NCBI GenBank assembly: GCA_044224905.1 | Contig: JBGAJN010000004.1 | Location: forward strand, 310,001-374,000 | From: JBGAJN01 sp044224905 | GTDB lineage: Bacteria; Verrucomicrobiota; Verrucomicrobiia; Limisphaerales; JBGAJN01 | Length of the DNA stretch: 64,000 bases | Direction of reading: 5' to 3' | Shown here: positions 1 to 7,910 of the stretch, in pieces | How the letters are laid out: the number at the start of each line of letters is the position of its first letter | How positions within the stretch are numbered: the first letter of the stretch is position 1 | The notes under the pieces: generated by a model | What the model was told of the DNA's origin: nothing | Databases searched by the model: none | What the model saw: the letters and a program-made list of their open reading frames with translations, nothing else | Translations under genes and position numbers: made by a program

Positions 1-580
1 ACTCGCGTGTGTAACCGGCAAGCTGCGTATGGCCGCTGAGCATCATCCCTAATGGAGCCATCGCCGCAAACAACGTCAAATATCCGACCGAACGCGCCTT
101 CGTAATTCCGGCGTGGAGCAGCATTCCCAGCAACGCAATCGACACCGGGAAGTTGTGAATGACGATACCCCACATAAGCATTCGCCGTGACGCCGCTTCG
201 TGATGCGTCCCCGGAGCGCCAAGGGCGAGCGCTTCAATGAACGCGTGCAGGCAAAGCCCAGTGATTACTCCGATGGGCACGCGACCATGACCATGCAGGT
301 GGTGCGTGTGCCCGTGCTCAACCCCCAGCGAGATGATATCCAAAACGATCTGAACGAAGAAACCGCCCAAGATCAAACCGCCGATCAACAACTCATTGTG
401 GCCCGAATTTCCACCAGGTGCCAGATACAGTTCCGGCAACAAATGAAGAAACGTTAGAGTGAGGAGGTAAGCACCCGTAAACGCATTGAGGAGCTTTAAA
501 TGCGCGGGCTTCTGCAGCTTGAAGCCAAACACCGTCAAGGCACCGGCTGCAATTGAGGACAATAGAATCAGGTAGTCCAT
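1..580 (-). CDS. ZIP-family metal transporter (3' end outside window)
   Basis: The reverse strand reads from an ATG at 580 without a stop to the window edge, giving at least 193 residues. The product is a polytopic membrane protein. A histidine-rich cytoplasmic loop (HGHTHHLHGHG, about residue 95) is followed by a helix with HAFIEALALG and a later helix with HNFPVSIAL. The HxxxE and HN(F)P patterns are the metal-binding helices IV and V of ZIP transporters, which take up zinc, iron or related divalent metals. The C-terminus lies outside the window, so the family call rests on these motifs and the loop. It is separated from rpsR by a strong terminator and is probably its own unit. Confidence 0.8.
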   Translation of the reverse strand, partial: MDYLILLSSIAAGALTVFGFKLQKPAHLKLLNAFTGAYLLTLTFLHLLPELYLAPGGNSGHNELLIGGLILGGFFVQIVLDIISLGVEHGHTHHLHGHGRVPIGVITGLCLHAFIEALALGAPGTHHEAASRRMLMWGIVIHNFPVSIALLGMLLHAGITKARSVGYLTLFAAMAPLGMMLSGHTQLAGYTRE

Positions 581-648
581 CGATTCGAGCCGACGGTATA
601 GCGAAAGGAGAGAAAGTCGACAAATTGCATAGCGTCAGCAATCCGCCG

Positions 649-683
649 AAAAAAAGCGCCCGCCCCCAAATGAGGACGGGCGC
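649..683 (-). terminator. Rho-independent terminator after rpsR
   Basis: On the minus strand a 10-bp GC-rich stem (674-683 pairing with 656-665, one G-U pair) with an 8-nt loop is followed directly by seven Ts (complement of 649-655). It sits about 10 bp past the rpsR stop and should end the rpsR/rpmG/dksA-like transcript before the metal transporter. Confidence 0.85.
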
Positions 684-693
684 CGGAAAAGAA

Positions 694-957
694 TTACTTC
701 ATCAACAGCATCTGCCGGGCGCGCTTGATGGACGCGTTGAGGCGACGCTGATAATGCGCCGGAAGGCCCGTATACTTGCGAGGAAGGATACGGCCCTGAT
801 CGGTCACGAACTGCTTGAGTAGGTTGACGTTCTTGTAGTCCAAGGCGTCCACGGTGAAGTCGATCTTGGGCTTCGGCCGTTGGATGCGGACTTCCGACGT
901 GCGTGACTTGCCGCGACCGTCGCGGCCGCCTTTTTCAGTGTTGGTTTTGCGGGGCAT
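694..957 (-). CDS. rpsR: 30S ribosomal protein S18
   Basis: This 87-residue basic protein belongs to the S18 family of the small ribosomal subunit, where it sits on the platform next to S6. The core reads IDFTVDALDYKNVNLLKQFV, then the family hallmark GRILPRKYTGLPAHYQRRL and a C-terminal basic helix (IKRARQMLLM). The N-terminus is an arginine/lysine/glycine-rich tail. Length is slightly above the usual 75-80 because of this tail. The start is the ATG at 957. It lies five bases downstream of rpmG on the same strand and a terminator follows. The common rpsF-ssb-rpsR-rplI arrangement is not seen here. Confidence 0.97.
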   Translation of the reverse strand: MPRKTNTEKGGRDGRGKSRTSEVRIQRPKPKIDFTVDALDYKNVNLLKQFVTDQGRILPRKYTGLPAHYQRRLNASIKRARQMLLMK

Positions 958-962
958 ACAAA

Positions 963-1130
963 TTACTTGATTTCGCGGTGCACAGTGTGACGGCGCAGGA
1001 ATGGATTATACTTCTTCAGCTCAACCTTCTCGGTCTGTAGCTTTTTGTTGCGCGTGGTCATGTAGCGTGAAGGGGACTTGCCTTCCTTGCGCGCTTCACT
1101 GCATTCCAGGGTGATGATTTCTCTTGCCAT
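963..1130 (-). CDS. rpmG: 50S ribosomal protein L33
   Basis: A 55-residue ORF (MAREIITLECSEARKEGKSP at the start, ending VHREIK) matches the L33 family of the large ribosomal subunit. It has the typical central YMTTRNKK followed by KVELKKYNPFLRRHTVH. Only one cysteine (C10) is present, so this is the zinc-free (C-minus) form rather than the four-cysteine zinc-ribbon form. It sits between the dksA-like gene (6 bp upstream) and rpsR (5 bp downstream) and is surely cotranscribed with both. Confidence 0.96.
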   Translation of the reverse strand: MAREIITLECSEARKEGKSPSRYMTTRNKKLQTEKVELKKYNPFLRRHTVHREIK

Positions 1131-1136
1131 AAAACG

Positions 1137-1736
1137 TTATTCCTTTTCCTTGGCCGGCTTTTCTTCCGCTTCGTCGTCTTCTTCCACCTCGGTGGTTCCT
1201 TGGCTTTCCAAGCTTCCCAACTGTCCGAGGCGTTTCTGACGCAACGCACCTTCGCGTTCCAACTGCGCCTGCGCTTCCACTGTGAACCGTGTCCAGGGAA
1301 TCGCATCCAAACGTGCGGCGGGAATCGTCTTCCCAGTCAATTCGCACACACCGTAAATATTCCGCTCAATGCGGCGCAACGCTTCTTCGATCTCGTAAAT
1401 CGCATCCTGATCGGACGACAACAAGCTCAGCGCGAAGTCGCGATCAAAATTATCCGTGCCGGAGTCAGCCATGTGCAGACTGTAGCTGGCCATTTCTTCG
1501 GCGGATTCCTTCGCCAAACCACTCATCTGATGGAGCAAACGCTCCCGCAGCTCGAGCAGATTGCGATAATACTTCTGCCAGGCGGGTTTGATTTTCGCCT
1601 GATTAGCCGCAAAAGAATTCTTGGAGGCGACACCTCCGAGAATCGCCGCCGACGTAGTCGTCGCCGCCGGCTTGCCTTTTACTGGCGCCGCAGCTTTCGC
1701 CGGCACTTTCTTTCCCGTGTTCTTCTTTGTAGTCAC
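1137..1736 (-). CDS. DksA/TraR-family protein without a complete zinc finger
   Basis: 199 residues starting at a GTG. Residues 1-50 are an alanine/lysine/proline-rich, low-complexity tail. Residues 55-125 form the helical hairpin typical of DksA/TraR regulators, which enter the RNA polymerase secondary channel; its turn holds acidic residues (ADSGTDNFDRDFA, 90-102). The finger region keeps the family frame (IYGVCELTGKTIPAARLDAIPWTRF, split here as 128-137 and 138-151) but only C131 remains of four cysteines. The C-terminus is acidic and lysine-rich. It is the first gene of the run with rpmG and rpsR. RNAP binding is inferred from family membership; loss of zinc binding is seen directly. Confidence 0.85.
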   Translation of the reverse strand: MTTKKNTGKKVPAKAAAPVKGKPAATTTSAAILGGVASKNSFAANQAKIKPAWQKYYRNLLELRERLLHQMSGLAKESAEEMASYSLHMADSGTDNFDRDFALSLLSSDQDAIYEIEEALRRIERNIYGVCELTGKTIPAARLDAIPWTRFTVEAQAQLEREGALRQKRLGQLGSLESQGTTEVEEDDEAEEKPAKEKE

Positions 1737-2055
1737 GTTGAAATCTTACAAAAATTCTTTCTGCACATTGCCCCGGTTCGACACACTAGTTCTCGAACCG
1801 AGCCCGTTTAAGAGTGGAGGACTGTATCAAAGGAAGGTAAATGCGCCACAAAAAATTTCGGAAAACTTTTACAGGTCGATGAAACATCAAAATCCCACGC
1901 TGACAGGCGTTTTTGGCTGCGAACAGCACTTCCGGCCACCAGCCCTTGGACGCCAACTCTGCCGACACTGGATCTAGCGCGCCCCACCAACTCGAACCAA
2001 AATTCTACTGTTTCCTCCGCCGCGCTTCGTTGTTTAATCTCCGCGCTCTGAACAA
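1737..2055. other. Intergenic region between divergent genes, with a hairpin
   Basis: About 320 bp separate the dksA-like gene (minus) from the sugar isomerase gene (plus), so promoters for both must lie here. The only clear structure is a perfect 8-bp inverted repeat (1774-1781 with 1793-1800, 11-nt loop) 38 bp upstream of the dksA-like start. It could be a 5' leader hairpin or an operator. Short open frames here show no recognisable protein, and no tRNA fold could be made. Confidence 0.5.
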
Positions 2056-2871
2056 ATGAAGTCTGCGATCACTATTTCTCTCGTTTCCGAAGCCAAGGGC
2101 GGCCCGTTCGTGTATTGGGACGGGTTGGCGGACGGTTTCGCCCGCGCCGCTGCGCTGGGCTTCGACGCCGTGGAAATTTTTCCGACCGCAGCAGAAGACT
2201 TAAATGCTCGGGAGATCAAGCAACTCGTCGAGCAATACAAACTCCGCGTCGCCGCGATTGGCACCGGCGCCGGTTGGGTGAAGCACAAACTCCGGCTCAC
2301 GGATCCCGATGCCGCGATCCGCCGGCGCGCGCAACAATTCATTGGCGCGATCATCGACCTCGCCGGCGCGTTCGGTGCGCCCGCGATCATCGGCTCCATG
2401 CAAGGACGCTGGGAAGGCGCCGTGTCGCGCGAACAAGCTCTGGCGTGGCTCGCGGAAGCGCTCGAACAACTCGGTCCACGCGCCCATGCGCTCGGCGTTC
2501 CCCTGCTCTACGAGCCATTGAATCGCTACGAAACGAATCTCTTCACGCGCGTCACCGACGCCGTCGCGTTCCTCCGCCCGTTGCGCACGCAGAATGTGAA
2601 ACTGCTCTGCGATCTGTTTCACATGAACATCGAGGAAGTTTCGATCGCCGACGCTTTACGTGCTGGCAGTGCGTATGTTGGCCACGTTCACTTCGCCGAC
2701 AGCAATCGCCAGGCAATCGGTTTTGGACACACCGAAATGGCGTCCATCAAGTCCGCGTTGCGCGACATCAAATACGAAGGATACCTTTCCGCGGAAATCC
2801 TGCCATTGCCAGATAGCAACACTGCCGCGCAACAAACAATCAATAGCTTTCGCCAATTCACGACTCTCTGA
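2056..2871 (+). CDS. Sugar phosphate isomerase/epimerase (xylose-isomerase-like TIM barrel)
   Basis: 271 residues with the fold pattern of the AP-endonuclease-2/xylose-isomerase-like TIM-barrel superfamily: alternating beta strands and helices with metal ligands at strand ends. Visible candidate ligands are the glutamate in LLYEPLNRYE, aspartate in LLCDLFHMN, histidine in GHVHFADSNR and the final glutamate in LSAEILPLP. These enzymes isomerise or epimerise keto- or aldo-sugars with a divalent metal. The RbsD/FucU-type mutarotase gene 32 bp downstream supports a sugar pathway. The exact substrate cannot be read from sequence. The ATG at 2056 gives a start typical of the family. Confidence 0.85.
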   Translation: MKSAITISLVSEAKGGPFVYWDGLADGFARAAALGFDAVEIFPTAAEDLNAREIKQLVEQYKLRVAAIGTGAGWVKHKLRLTDPDAAIRRRAQQFIGAIIDLAGAFGAPAIIGSMQGRWEGAVSREQALAWLAEALEQLGPRAHALGVPLLYEPLNRYETNLFTRVTDAVAFLRPLRTQNVKLLCDLFHMNIEEVSIADALRAGSAYVGHVHFADSNRQAIGFGHTEMASIKSALRDIKYEGYLSAEILPLPDSNTAAQQTINSFRQFTTL

Positions 2872-2903
2872 TTGCCCCAACTGCTCACTGACCACCCGAC
2901 GCC

Positions 2904-3356
2904 ATGCTCAAACACACCCTCATTCACGGAAAGATCAACGAAGTCCTTGGTCGCTGCGGCCATCACGCGAAGATCCTCATCGCCGACGGCAACTATCCGG
3001 CCTCATCCAAAAAGGGCCCCAACGCCGAGGTCATTTGCATGAACCTCATGCCCGGAGTCATCACGTGCACGCAAGCTTTGCGTGCCGTGCTGAGCGCGAT
3101 CCCCGTGGACCACGTGAACACCATGGGCATTCCTTCCGATGATCCGTACGCGAAGTTCGGCGAACCGCCCGTCTGGGCTGAATACAAGAAACTGCTCAAG
3201 GAATCCGGCCTCAAATTGAAGCTTGAGCCGATCATGAAATGGGATTTCTACGCCGCCGTGGAATCTCCCGATCACGTGCTCACCATTCAAACCGCCGACC
3301 AGGCGTTGTGGGCAAACGTCCTCCTGAGCGTCGGCGTGCGGACCCCGGGCAAATGA
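2904..3356 (+). CDS. RbsD/FucU-family sugar mutarotase
   Basis: 150 residues of the RbsD/FucU family, which interconvert pyranose and furanose or alpha and beta anomers of ribose or fucose. The N-terminus carries the signature: GRCGHHAKILIADGNYP with H20 and D28, matching the catalytic His and Asp of D-ribose pyranase and L-fucose mutarotase. The C-terminal part (YAAVESPDHVLTIQTAD) resembles the FucU substrate loop. It follows the TIM-barrel isomerase on the same strand, and its stop overlaps the next start (ATGA). Which sugar is used is unknown; a role in fucose or other deoxysugar breakdown would fit the sulfatases elsewhere in the window but is inference. Confidence 0.85.
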   Translation: MLKHTLIHGKINEVLGRCGHHAKILIADGNYPASSKKGPNAEVICMNLMPGVITCTQALRAVLSAIPVDHVNTMGIPSDDPYAKFGEPPVWAEYKKLLKESGLKLKLEPIMKWDFYAAVESPDHVLTIQTADQALWANVLLSVGVRTPGK

Positions 3357-3754
3357 AATCGCGTCCGAGAATCGGCACTGCCGGCGAAATGAAATTCGCC
3401 GTCGCGCAGGAACACGTCATCGACTTCGCGACGGGCGGGATGCCTTCCGTGCTCAGCACGCCGCGACTCGTGGCGCTGATCGAGCGCACGGCGCGCGAAT
3501 CGATGTATCCGTTCCTGCACGAAACCGAACGTACGGTCGGCGCGGAGATCGAAATTCGCCACCTTGCTCCGACGCCGCTCGGACAGAACGTCACCATCAC
3601 CACGCGTGTGATTGGCGGTGAGGGAAAGCTATGGGACTTCCAGTTCGAGGTGCGTGATGAACACGAAGTGATCGCGCGCGGCCTGCACAAACGCGCCGTG
3701 ATCACCGTCGATAGTTTTGCGAAGCGGGTCGGACGAAAGTCCGGCAAAAGCTAA
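3353..3754 (+). CDS. Hotdog-fold thioesterase family protein
   Basis: 133 residues starting at the ATG that overlaps the previous stop by 4 bp, which favours this start over longer in-frame versions. The sequence has the layout of fluoroacetyl-CoA-thioesterase-like hotdog proteins: an N-terminal strand, a long helix (STPRLVALIERTARESMYPF) with a possible catalytic glutamate, then HLAPTPLGQNVTITTRVIG and a final strand ending in a histidine/arginine turn. Such enzymes hydrolyse small acyl-CoA thioesters in the cytoplasm. The substrate is unknown. Translational coupling to the mutarotase suggests a shared operon, but the metabolic link is not obvious. Confidence 0.75.
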   Translation: MKSRPRIGTAGEMKFAVAQEHVIDFATGGMPSVLSTPRLVALIERTARESMYPFLHETERTVGAEIEIRHLAPTPLGQNVTITTRVIGGEGKLWDFQFEVRDEHEVIARGLHKRAVITVDSFAKRVGRKSGKS

Positions 3755-3773
3755 CCCAAAAAGTTCCCGCGAC

Positions 3774-5153
3774 ATGAAGAAACTCTCACTCGGCCAACGA
3801 ATGATGAGTTTCAAATTTGCGCTCCTCGCCCTCCTCTTCGCGGTGTTCACAGCCTCCGCGCAAGGCTTGCATCTCGCGACCTTTGACGTCGATGCCACGC
3901 CGCCAATTGGAAACTTCATGGCGTACCAACCGTGCACGGCGCAGGGCGAACTCGGTCTCCGCGCCCGCGGCGTCGTATTGCTCGGTGCCGGCGAACCGAT
4001 CGTTCTCTGCGCGGTGGATTGGATCGGCATCGGCAACGAAGGCCACGACGCATTCTGCCAAGCGATCGCCGAAGCCGCCGGAACGAAAGCGAACCGCGTC
4101 GCTGTTCACACCCTTCATCAACACGACGCGCCCGCGTGCGATTTCGGCGCGGAGAAGTTGCTGCGTGAAAATCAAGCGCCACTCACGCGATACGATGGTA
4201 CGTTCGCGCGCGAAGTTTTGGAACGCCTCAAAACCGCCGTGCACAATGGGCTCACGAATGCCAAACCCGTAACGCACATTGGCCTCGGTCAGGCGAACGT
4301 TAAGGAAGTTGCTTCCAACCGCCGCATTCTCACGGCCGACGGAAAGTTCCGCGCCACGCGCTACACCGCGACGAAAGATCCGAAGCTTCGCGCCGAACCT
4401 GAAGGCACGATCGACCCCGCCGTGTCACTCATCAGTTTTTGGAACGGCGACAAACCGCTCGCGGTGCTCAGCTATTACGCCTGCCATCCACAGAGCTACT
4501 ACCTCACCGGCGTCGCGAATCCCGACTTTCCCGGGATCGCCCGCTTCATCCGCCAGCAACAAGTTCCCGACGCGTTGCACGTCCACTTCAACGGCGCGGG
4601 CGGCAACATCGGCGCGGGAAAATACAACGATGGCTCGCACGAAATGCGCTGGGTACTGGCTCAACGGCTCGCCGAGGGAATGAAGCGCGCGTGGGAGTCC
4701 ACCACGAAAACTCCAATCACGGCCGATGAAGTCGGCTGGCAAATAGAACCTGTAGCGCTTCCGCCGGGCGCGCATTTGAAAGCGCCCGAGCTCGCAGCGA
4801 CGCTTCGCGGGCCCGACGGCGGTGCCATGCTCGGCGCGGCCGCAAAACTCACGTGGCTTAATCGTTGTCAGGCCGGTCACAAGATCGAACTCACGTGCCT
4901 ACGCATCGGCAAAGCGCGTGTGCTGCACCTTCCGGGTGAGCTCTTCGTCGAATATCAACTTGCCGCGAAGCAAATGCGCCCCGACTTGTTCGTTGCGATG
5001 GCGGCCTACGGCGATTACGGCCCCGGCTACATCGGCACCGCGATCGGCTATGAACAAGGCGGCTACGAAACGAGCCAGCGCGCTTCCAACGTCGGCCCCG
5101 GCGTCGAAGTCGTGCTGATGGACGGCCTTCGGAAACTGCTGCGCAAAGACTGA
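3774..5153 (+). CDS. Secreted neutral/alkaline ceramidase-like protein
   Basis: 459 residues with a signal peptide (MKKLSLGQRMMSFKFALL, hydrophobic core to about residue 28, ending TASAQG). The mature part resembles the N-terminal catalytic domain of neutral/alkaline non-lysosomal ceramidases, which is widespread in Planctomycetes and Verrucomicrobia: DVDATPPIGNFMAY, then DWIGIGNEGHDAFCQ, then HTLHQHDAPACDFG with possible zinc-binding histidines, and later YYACHPQSYY and NGAGGNIGAG. The length is well below full ceramidases (about 650), so the C-terminal Ig-like domain is missing. True ceramide hydrolysis is unproven; many relatives are simply lipid- or sugar-amide hydrolases. The start at 3774 is chosen for the signal peptide. 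Confidence 0.75.
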   Translation: MKKLSLGQRMMSFKFALLALLFAVFTASAQGLHLATFDVDATPPIGNFMAYQPCTAQGELGLRARGVVLLGAGEPIVLCAVDWIGIGNEGHDAFCQAIAEAAGTKANRVAVHTLHQHDAPACDFGAEKLLRENQAPLTRYDGTFAREVLERLKTAVHNGLTNAKPVTHIGLGQANVKEVASNRRILTADGKFRATRYTATKDPKLRAEPEGTIDPAVSLISFWNGDKPLAVLSYYACHPQSYYLTGVANPDFPGIARFIRQQQVPDALHVHFNGAGGNIGAGKYNDGSHEMRWVLAQRLAEGMKRAWESTTKTPITADEVGWQIEPVALPPGAHLKAPELAATLRGPDGGAMLGAAAKLTWLNRCQAGHKIELTCLRIGKARVLHLPGELFVEYQLAAKQMRPDLFVAMAAYGDYGPGYIGTAIGYEQGGYETSQRASNVGPGVEVVLMDGLRKLLRKD

Positions 5154-5329
5154 CCCCACCCGCCCGAATCACTCCGCAGCCGCACCCAGAAAAGCTGCGC
5201 CCCTTTCACACCACTCGCCTCTGCTGATTGCGACAGCGGCTTCTCATTTCACTCAGCAATCAAGGGAGAGAGAATAACAATCCCTGTCGTTCTCCACCCC
5301 ACACTTCAATCGTAGATACCTCTAGAACC
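5154..5329. other. Intergenic region upstream of the InlB-repeat gene
   Basis: No gene is apparent. A short 7-bp inverted repeat (5225-5231 with 5256-5262) is the only structure noted. A promoter for the two mini-ORFs and the surface protein probably lies here, since the preceding gene ends at 5153, but no convincing -35/-10 pair was identified. Confidence 0.4.
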
Positions 5330-5398
5330 ATGAACCCGGGTGACCATGACAACCAAAACCCAAGCCCAAACCAGCCTCGTAGCGGAGGTAGTTTCTAA
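5330..5398 (+). CDS. 22-residue leader ORF, unknown
   Basis: A tiny ORF begins at the ATG at 5330 and encodes 22 residues rich in Asn, Pro and Gly (MNPGDHDNQNPSPNQPRSGG, then SF). Its TAA stop overlaps the ATG of the next small ORF by one base (TAATG). It has no recognisable domain. The stop/start overlap chain reaching the secreted protein suggests a translated leader or degenerate gene remains. Expression is unproven. Confidence 0.3.
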   Translation: MNPGDHDNQNPSPNQPRSGGSF

Positions 5399-5562
5399 TG
5401 CCGCTTCCAAACTCAAATGGTGGCGGCCCCGTTCGCTTACTATTGGCAGTGACAACCGCAAACGCAGCCAGAGCGTTCTACCCTCCGCAAAACGGCATCA
5501 ACCTCCTCAAGCAGCCGTCAGTCTCCGGCAACATGACCGACGGCGACAGCTCTGTGCTGTGA
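5398..5562 (+). CDS. 54-residue small ORF coupled to the surface protein gene
   Basis: 54 residues from the ATG at 5398 to a TGA at 5560-5562. The TGA overlaps the GTG start of the InlB-repeat gene (GTGA). Residues 12-25 (VRLLLAVTTANAAR) are weakly hydrophobic and could be a signal-like stretch; the rest is polar. No family was recognised. The one-base and four-base overlaps on either side make translational coupling plausible. It might instead be chance, because the region is open in more than one frame. Confidence 0.35.
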   Translation: MPLPNSNGGGPVRLLLAVTTANAARAFYPPQNGINLLKQPSVSGNMTDGDSSVL

Positions 5563-7829
5563 AGAGAATTGCTACCGCATTTCTCCTCTTCGTTGCTTTG
5601 GTGAACGCTGGCGCCACGACCAACATTTTCTTCAACGCCTCGCAGACCATGACCGTCACGGCGAGCAACATCACGACCATCACGATCAAAAGCGAAGGGT
5701 ATCTCTTCACCTATTCGCAGGACGGCTACTTTACCGGCGGAGTGGGACTGACCAATCCTGTCGGGCGATTCTTCACGGTTCTCTGGCCGGACGGCGTGCA
5801 GGCGCAGGCCTACACCGCCGGTCCACTCGTAGGTAGCGGTGCGAACATCACCCTCAAGCGCGCGGACGGAAAGAAGTTTGATCTGCAGTCGTTCACCGGA
5901 AAAATCCTTCTCAACACCGCGGGGGCCGGGGCCGCCTTTGAGATCATGCCGCTGCTCAATGGGAACGACGCTTTTCAAAACCCACTTCAATACGACTGCA
6001 CTGGCTATTCGGGGCAAAGCTTCTCCTACAACACACCGACGTGCACCAACTACGACACTTACAAAATCCACATGTGGGGCGATTTCGCGCTGAGTGCGCT
6101 CACGTTGATGGATACCAATCCCCCCGCGCCGCCAGTCCCGACGAACACTATTACTGCCACCGTATCGCCCATCGGCGCAGGCACAGTGGGGGGCGCGGGC
6201 GATTACCCAAGCAATTCAATCTGCACGCTCACCGCCTCGCCCAACGCCGGCTGGGGTTTTAAGAACTGGACGCAAAACGGCACGCAAGTCAGTTCATCGG
6301 CCGCCTATAATTTCACGGTCAAATCAAACCGCACGCTCGTCGCCAACTTTGTGCCGGCTTACACCGTCACGACCGCCACCGCGCCAAGCTACGGCGGCTC
6401 GGCCAGTGGCGGCGGTTTGTTCAATAGCAATTCCACCGTCACCGTGCGCGCCGTTGCGGCCAGCGGGTTTCAGTTTGTGAACTGGACGGACTCCGGCACC
6501 CCCGTCAGCGTCGCGACGAATTATTCCTTCACCATCACCGGCGACCGCACGCTCACCGCCAATTTTGCCATGCTCCCGCAGACAGCCCTCTTCGATTTCG
6601 ACACTAGTTGGCCGTCGGTCGCCCCGGGACAGGGCATGCCCAGCACGCAGTCCAACAATCTGCTCACGGCCGCTTTCAGCACGATCGGCGGCAGTTGGTC
6701 CATCCAGTCGCGGCAAACGTCCGTGATCGGTGCACCGCCGTCGTTCGCGGGGAATTTTCTGTATCCCGGCAACTGGTGGAGCTCATTCCAGATTCAGTTC
6801 AGCGCGCCCATCACCAACCTGGCGTTCGACTTCTTGACCGGCGATGTCTCCAGCGAATACGACACTCCCAGCAACGTGCGCATCACGGCTTACACCAATT
6901 CCACCGCGACGCCCGCCGTTGGCTCTGGCACGGCGCAGGGAACCTGGGCCAACGGCGCGTATCCCGACGGCCATATCAATTTTTCCTCAGCCACGCCGTT
7001 CACCATCGTCACGGTGGACATCGCGCCCATCGGGGTCGTGTCGGGATTACTCTTTGTCGATAACATCATCGCCCAACGCGCAACTGCGCAGGCCTTCAAT
7101 CTCATCGCCACCACGTCGCCGACCAACGCTGGATTTATTTCCGGCGCGGGCAGCTACGCCACCGGCTCGACGGCGACGGTGACCGCGACCGCCAAGCATG
7201 GATTTGATTTCTCCAACTGGACCGAGAACGGGACCGTCGTTGAAACGTTGTCCACCTATAGTTTTACCGTGACCACCAACCGCACGCTCGTCGCCAACTT
7301 TGTCACGAACCCGCCGCCGCAGGCGCTAGGCGGAACTTTCTATCAACTCGCGAACAAACCGCTCGCCATTAACATCGGCGACCTCATGGCGTTCGATTAC
7401 GACGCGGACGGCGATCCGGTCTATTTCATCAGCGCGAGCACAACGACCAGCAACGGGCTCCCGCTGACCACTACTGCCACGCAAATTCTGGTTCCCTCGA
7501 ATTCCGTCGCCGATACTTTCAGCTACATCATCAATGACGGCAACGGTGACAACGCCACGGGCACTGGCCATATCAGCATCATCACCAACGTGACCGGGCA
7601 GGCGCTGTCGCTGGACCTAAGCACGCCCGGCGGCACGTGGATCACTTTCACCGGCGTTCCGTGGTATTTCTACACCTGCCAACGGTCGACCGACCCAAGC
7701 TTCACCGGCGGATTACAAACCTGGCCCGTTCAAGCCGGTCCCGATGGTTTCATCTACGTGTGGGACGATTTTCTGGATCTGGGCATCGAACCGATCCGAG
7801 CCTTCTATCGCTTGCTGTACGTTCCCTGA
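5559..7829 (+). CDS. Secreted InlB B-repeat surface protein
   Basis: 756 residues if started at the GTG at 5559, which immediately gives a signal peptide (VKRIATAFLLFVALVNAGAT); the frame is open further upstream but that part does not look like protein. Three divergent InlB B-type repeats are seen at about residues 195-264, 266-337 and 512-582, each with a G-F/W-x-F-x-N-W-T centre and ending NRTLVANF. Between repeats 2 and 3 is a beta-rich, lectin-like or CBM-like segment. Residues 586-677 resemble a cadherin-like domain (FDYDADGDPVYF, then FSYIINDGNGDNAT). No catalytic motif is visible. The protein is probably exported and adhesive or structural; no sorting anchor was recognised. Confidence 0.75.
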   Translation: MKRIATAFLLFVALVNAGATTNIFFNASQTMTVTASNITTITIKSEGYLFTYSQDGYFTGGVGLTNPVGRFFTVLWPDGVQAQAYTAGPLVGSGANITLKRADGKKFDLQSFTGKILLNTAGAGAAFEIMPLLNGNDAFQNPLQYDCTGYSGQSFSYNTPTCTNYDTYKIHMWGDFALSALTLMDTNPPAPPVPTNTITATVSPIGAGTVGGAGDYPSNSICTLTASPNAGWGFKNWTQNGTQVSSSAAYNFTVKSNRTLVANFVPAYTVTTATAPSYGGSASGGGLFNSNSTVTVRAVAASGFQFVNWTDSGTPVSVATNYSFTITGDRTLTANFAMLPQTALFDFDTSWPSVAPGQGMPSTQSNNLLTAAFSTIGGSWSIQSRQTSVIGAPPSFAGNFLYPGNWWSSFQIQFSAPITNLAFDFLTGDVSSEYDTPSNVRITAYTNSTATPAVGSGTAQGTWANGAYPDGHINFSSATPFTIVTVDIAPIGVVSGLLFVDNIIAQRATAQAFNLIATTSPTNAGFISGAGSYATGSTATVTATAKHGFDFSNWTENGTVVETLSTYSFTVTTNRTLVANFVTNPPPQALGGTFYQLANKPLAINIGDLMAFDYDADGDPVYFISASTTTSNGLPLTTTATQILVPSNSVADTFSYIINDGNGDNATGTGHISIITNVTGQALSLDLSTPGGTWITFTGVPWYFYTCQRSTDPSFTGGLQTWPVQAGPDGFIYVWDDFLDLGIEPIRAFYRLLYVP

Positions 7830-7855
7830 GGTAAGGTCCTTAAACTACCTCAGGG
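7824..7855. terminator. Stem-loop between convergent genes
   Basis: A perfect 10-bp inverted repeat (7824-7833 with 7846-7855, 12-nt loop) spans the stop codon of the InlB-repeat gene. No T-run follows on the plus strand, so it is not a classic intrinsic terminator. Its place between convergent genes suggests transcript-end protection or termination. Confidence 0.55.
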
Positions 7856-7910
7856 CAATCGTCGGGCTCATCGCCCACAAAAGCATCAGCGACCCGAGGC
7901 TCACCTCCCC

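Noticed and set aside
1770..1800. Possible tRNA fragment with GGTTCGA
   Set aside because: The string belongs to an 8-bp inverted repeat; a cloverleaf cannot be formed.
5340..5558. N-terminal extension of the InlB-repeat protein in frame from 5340
   Set aside because: The extension is polar and low in protein-like character, while the GTG at 5559 leads straight into a signal peptide.
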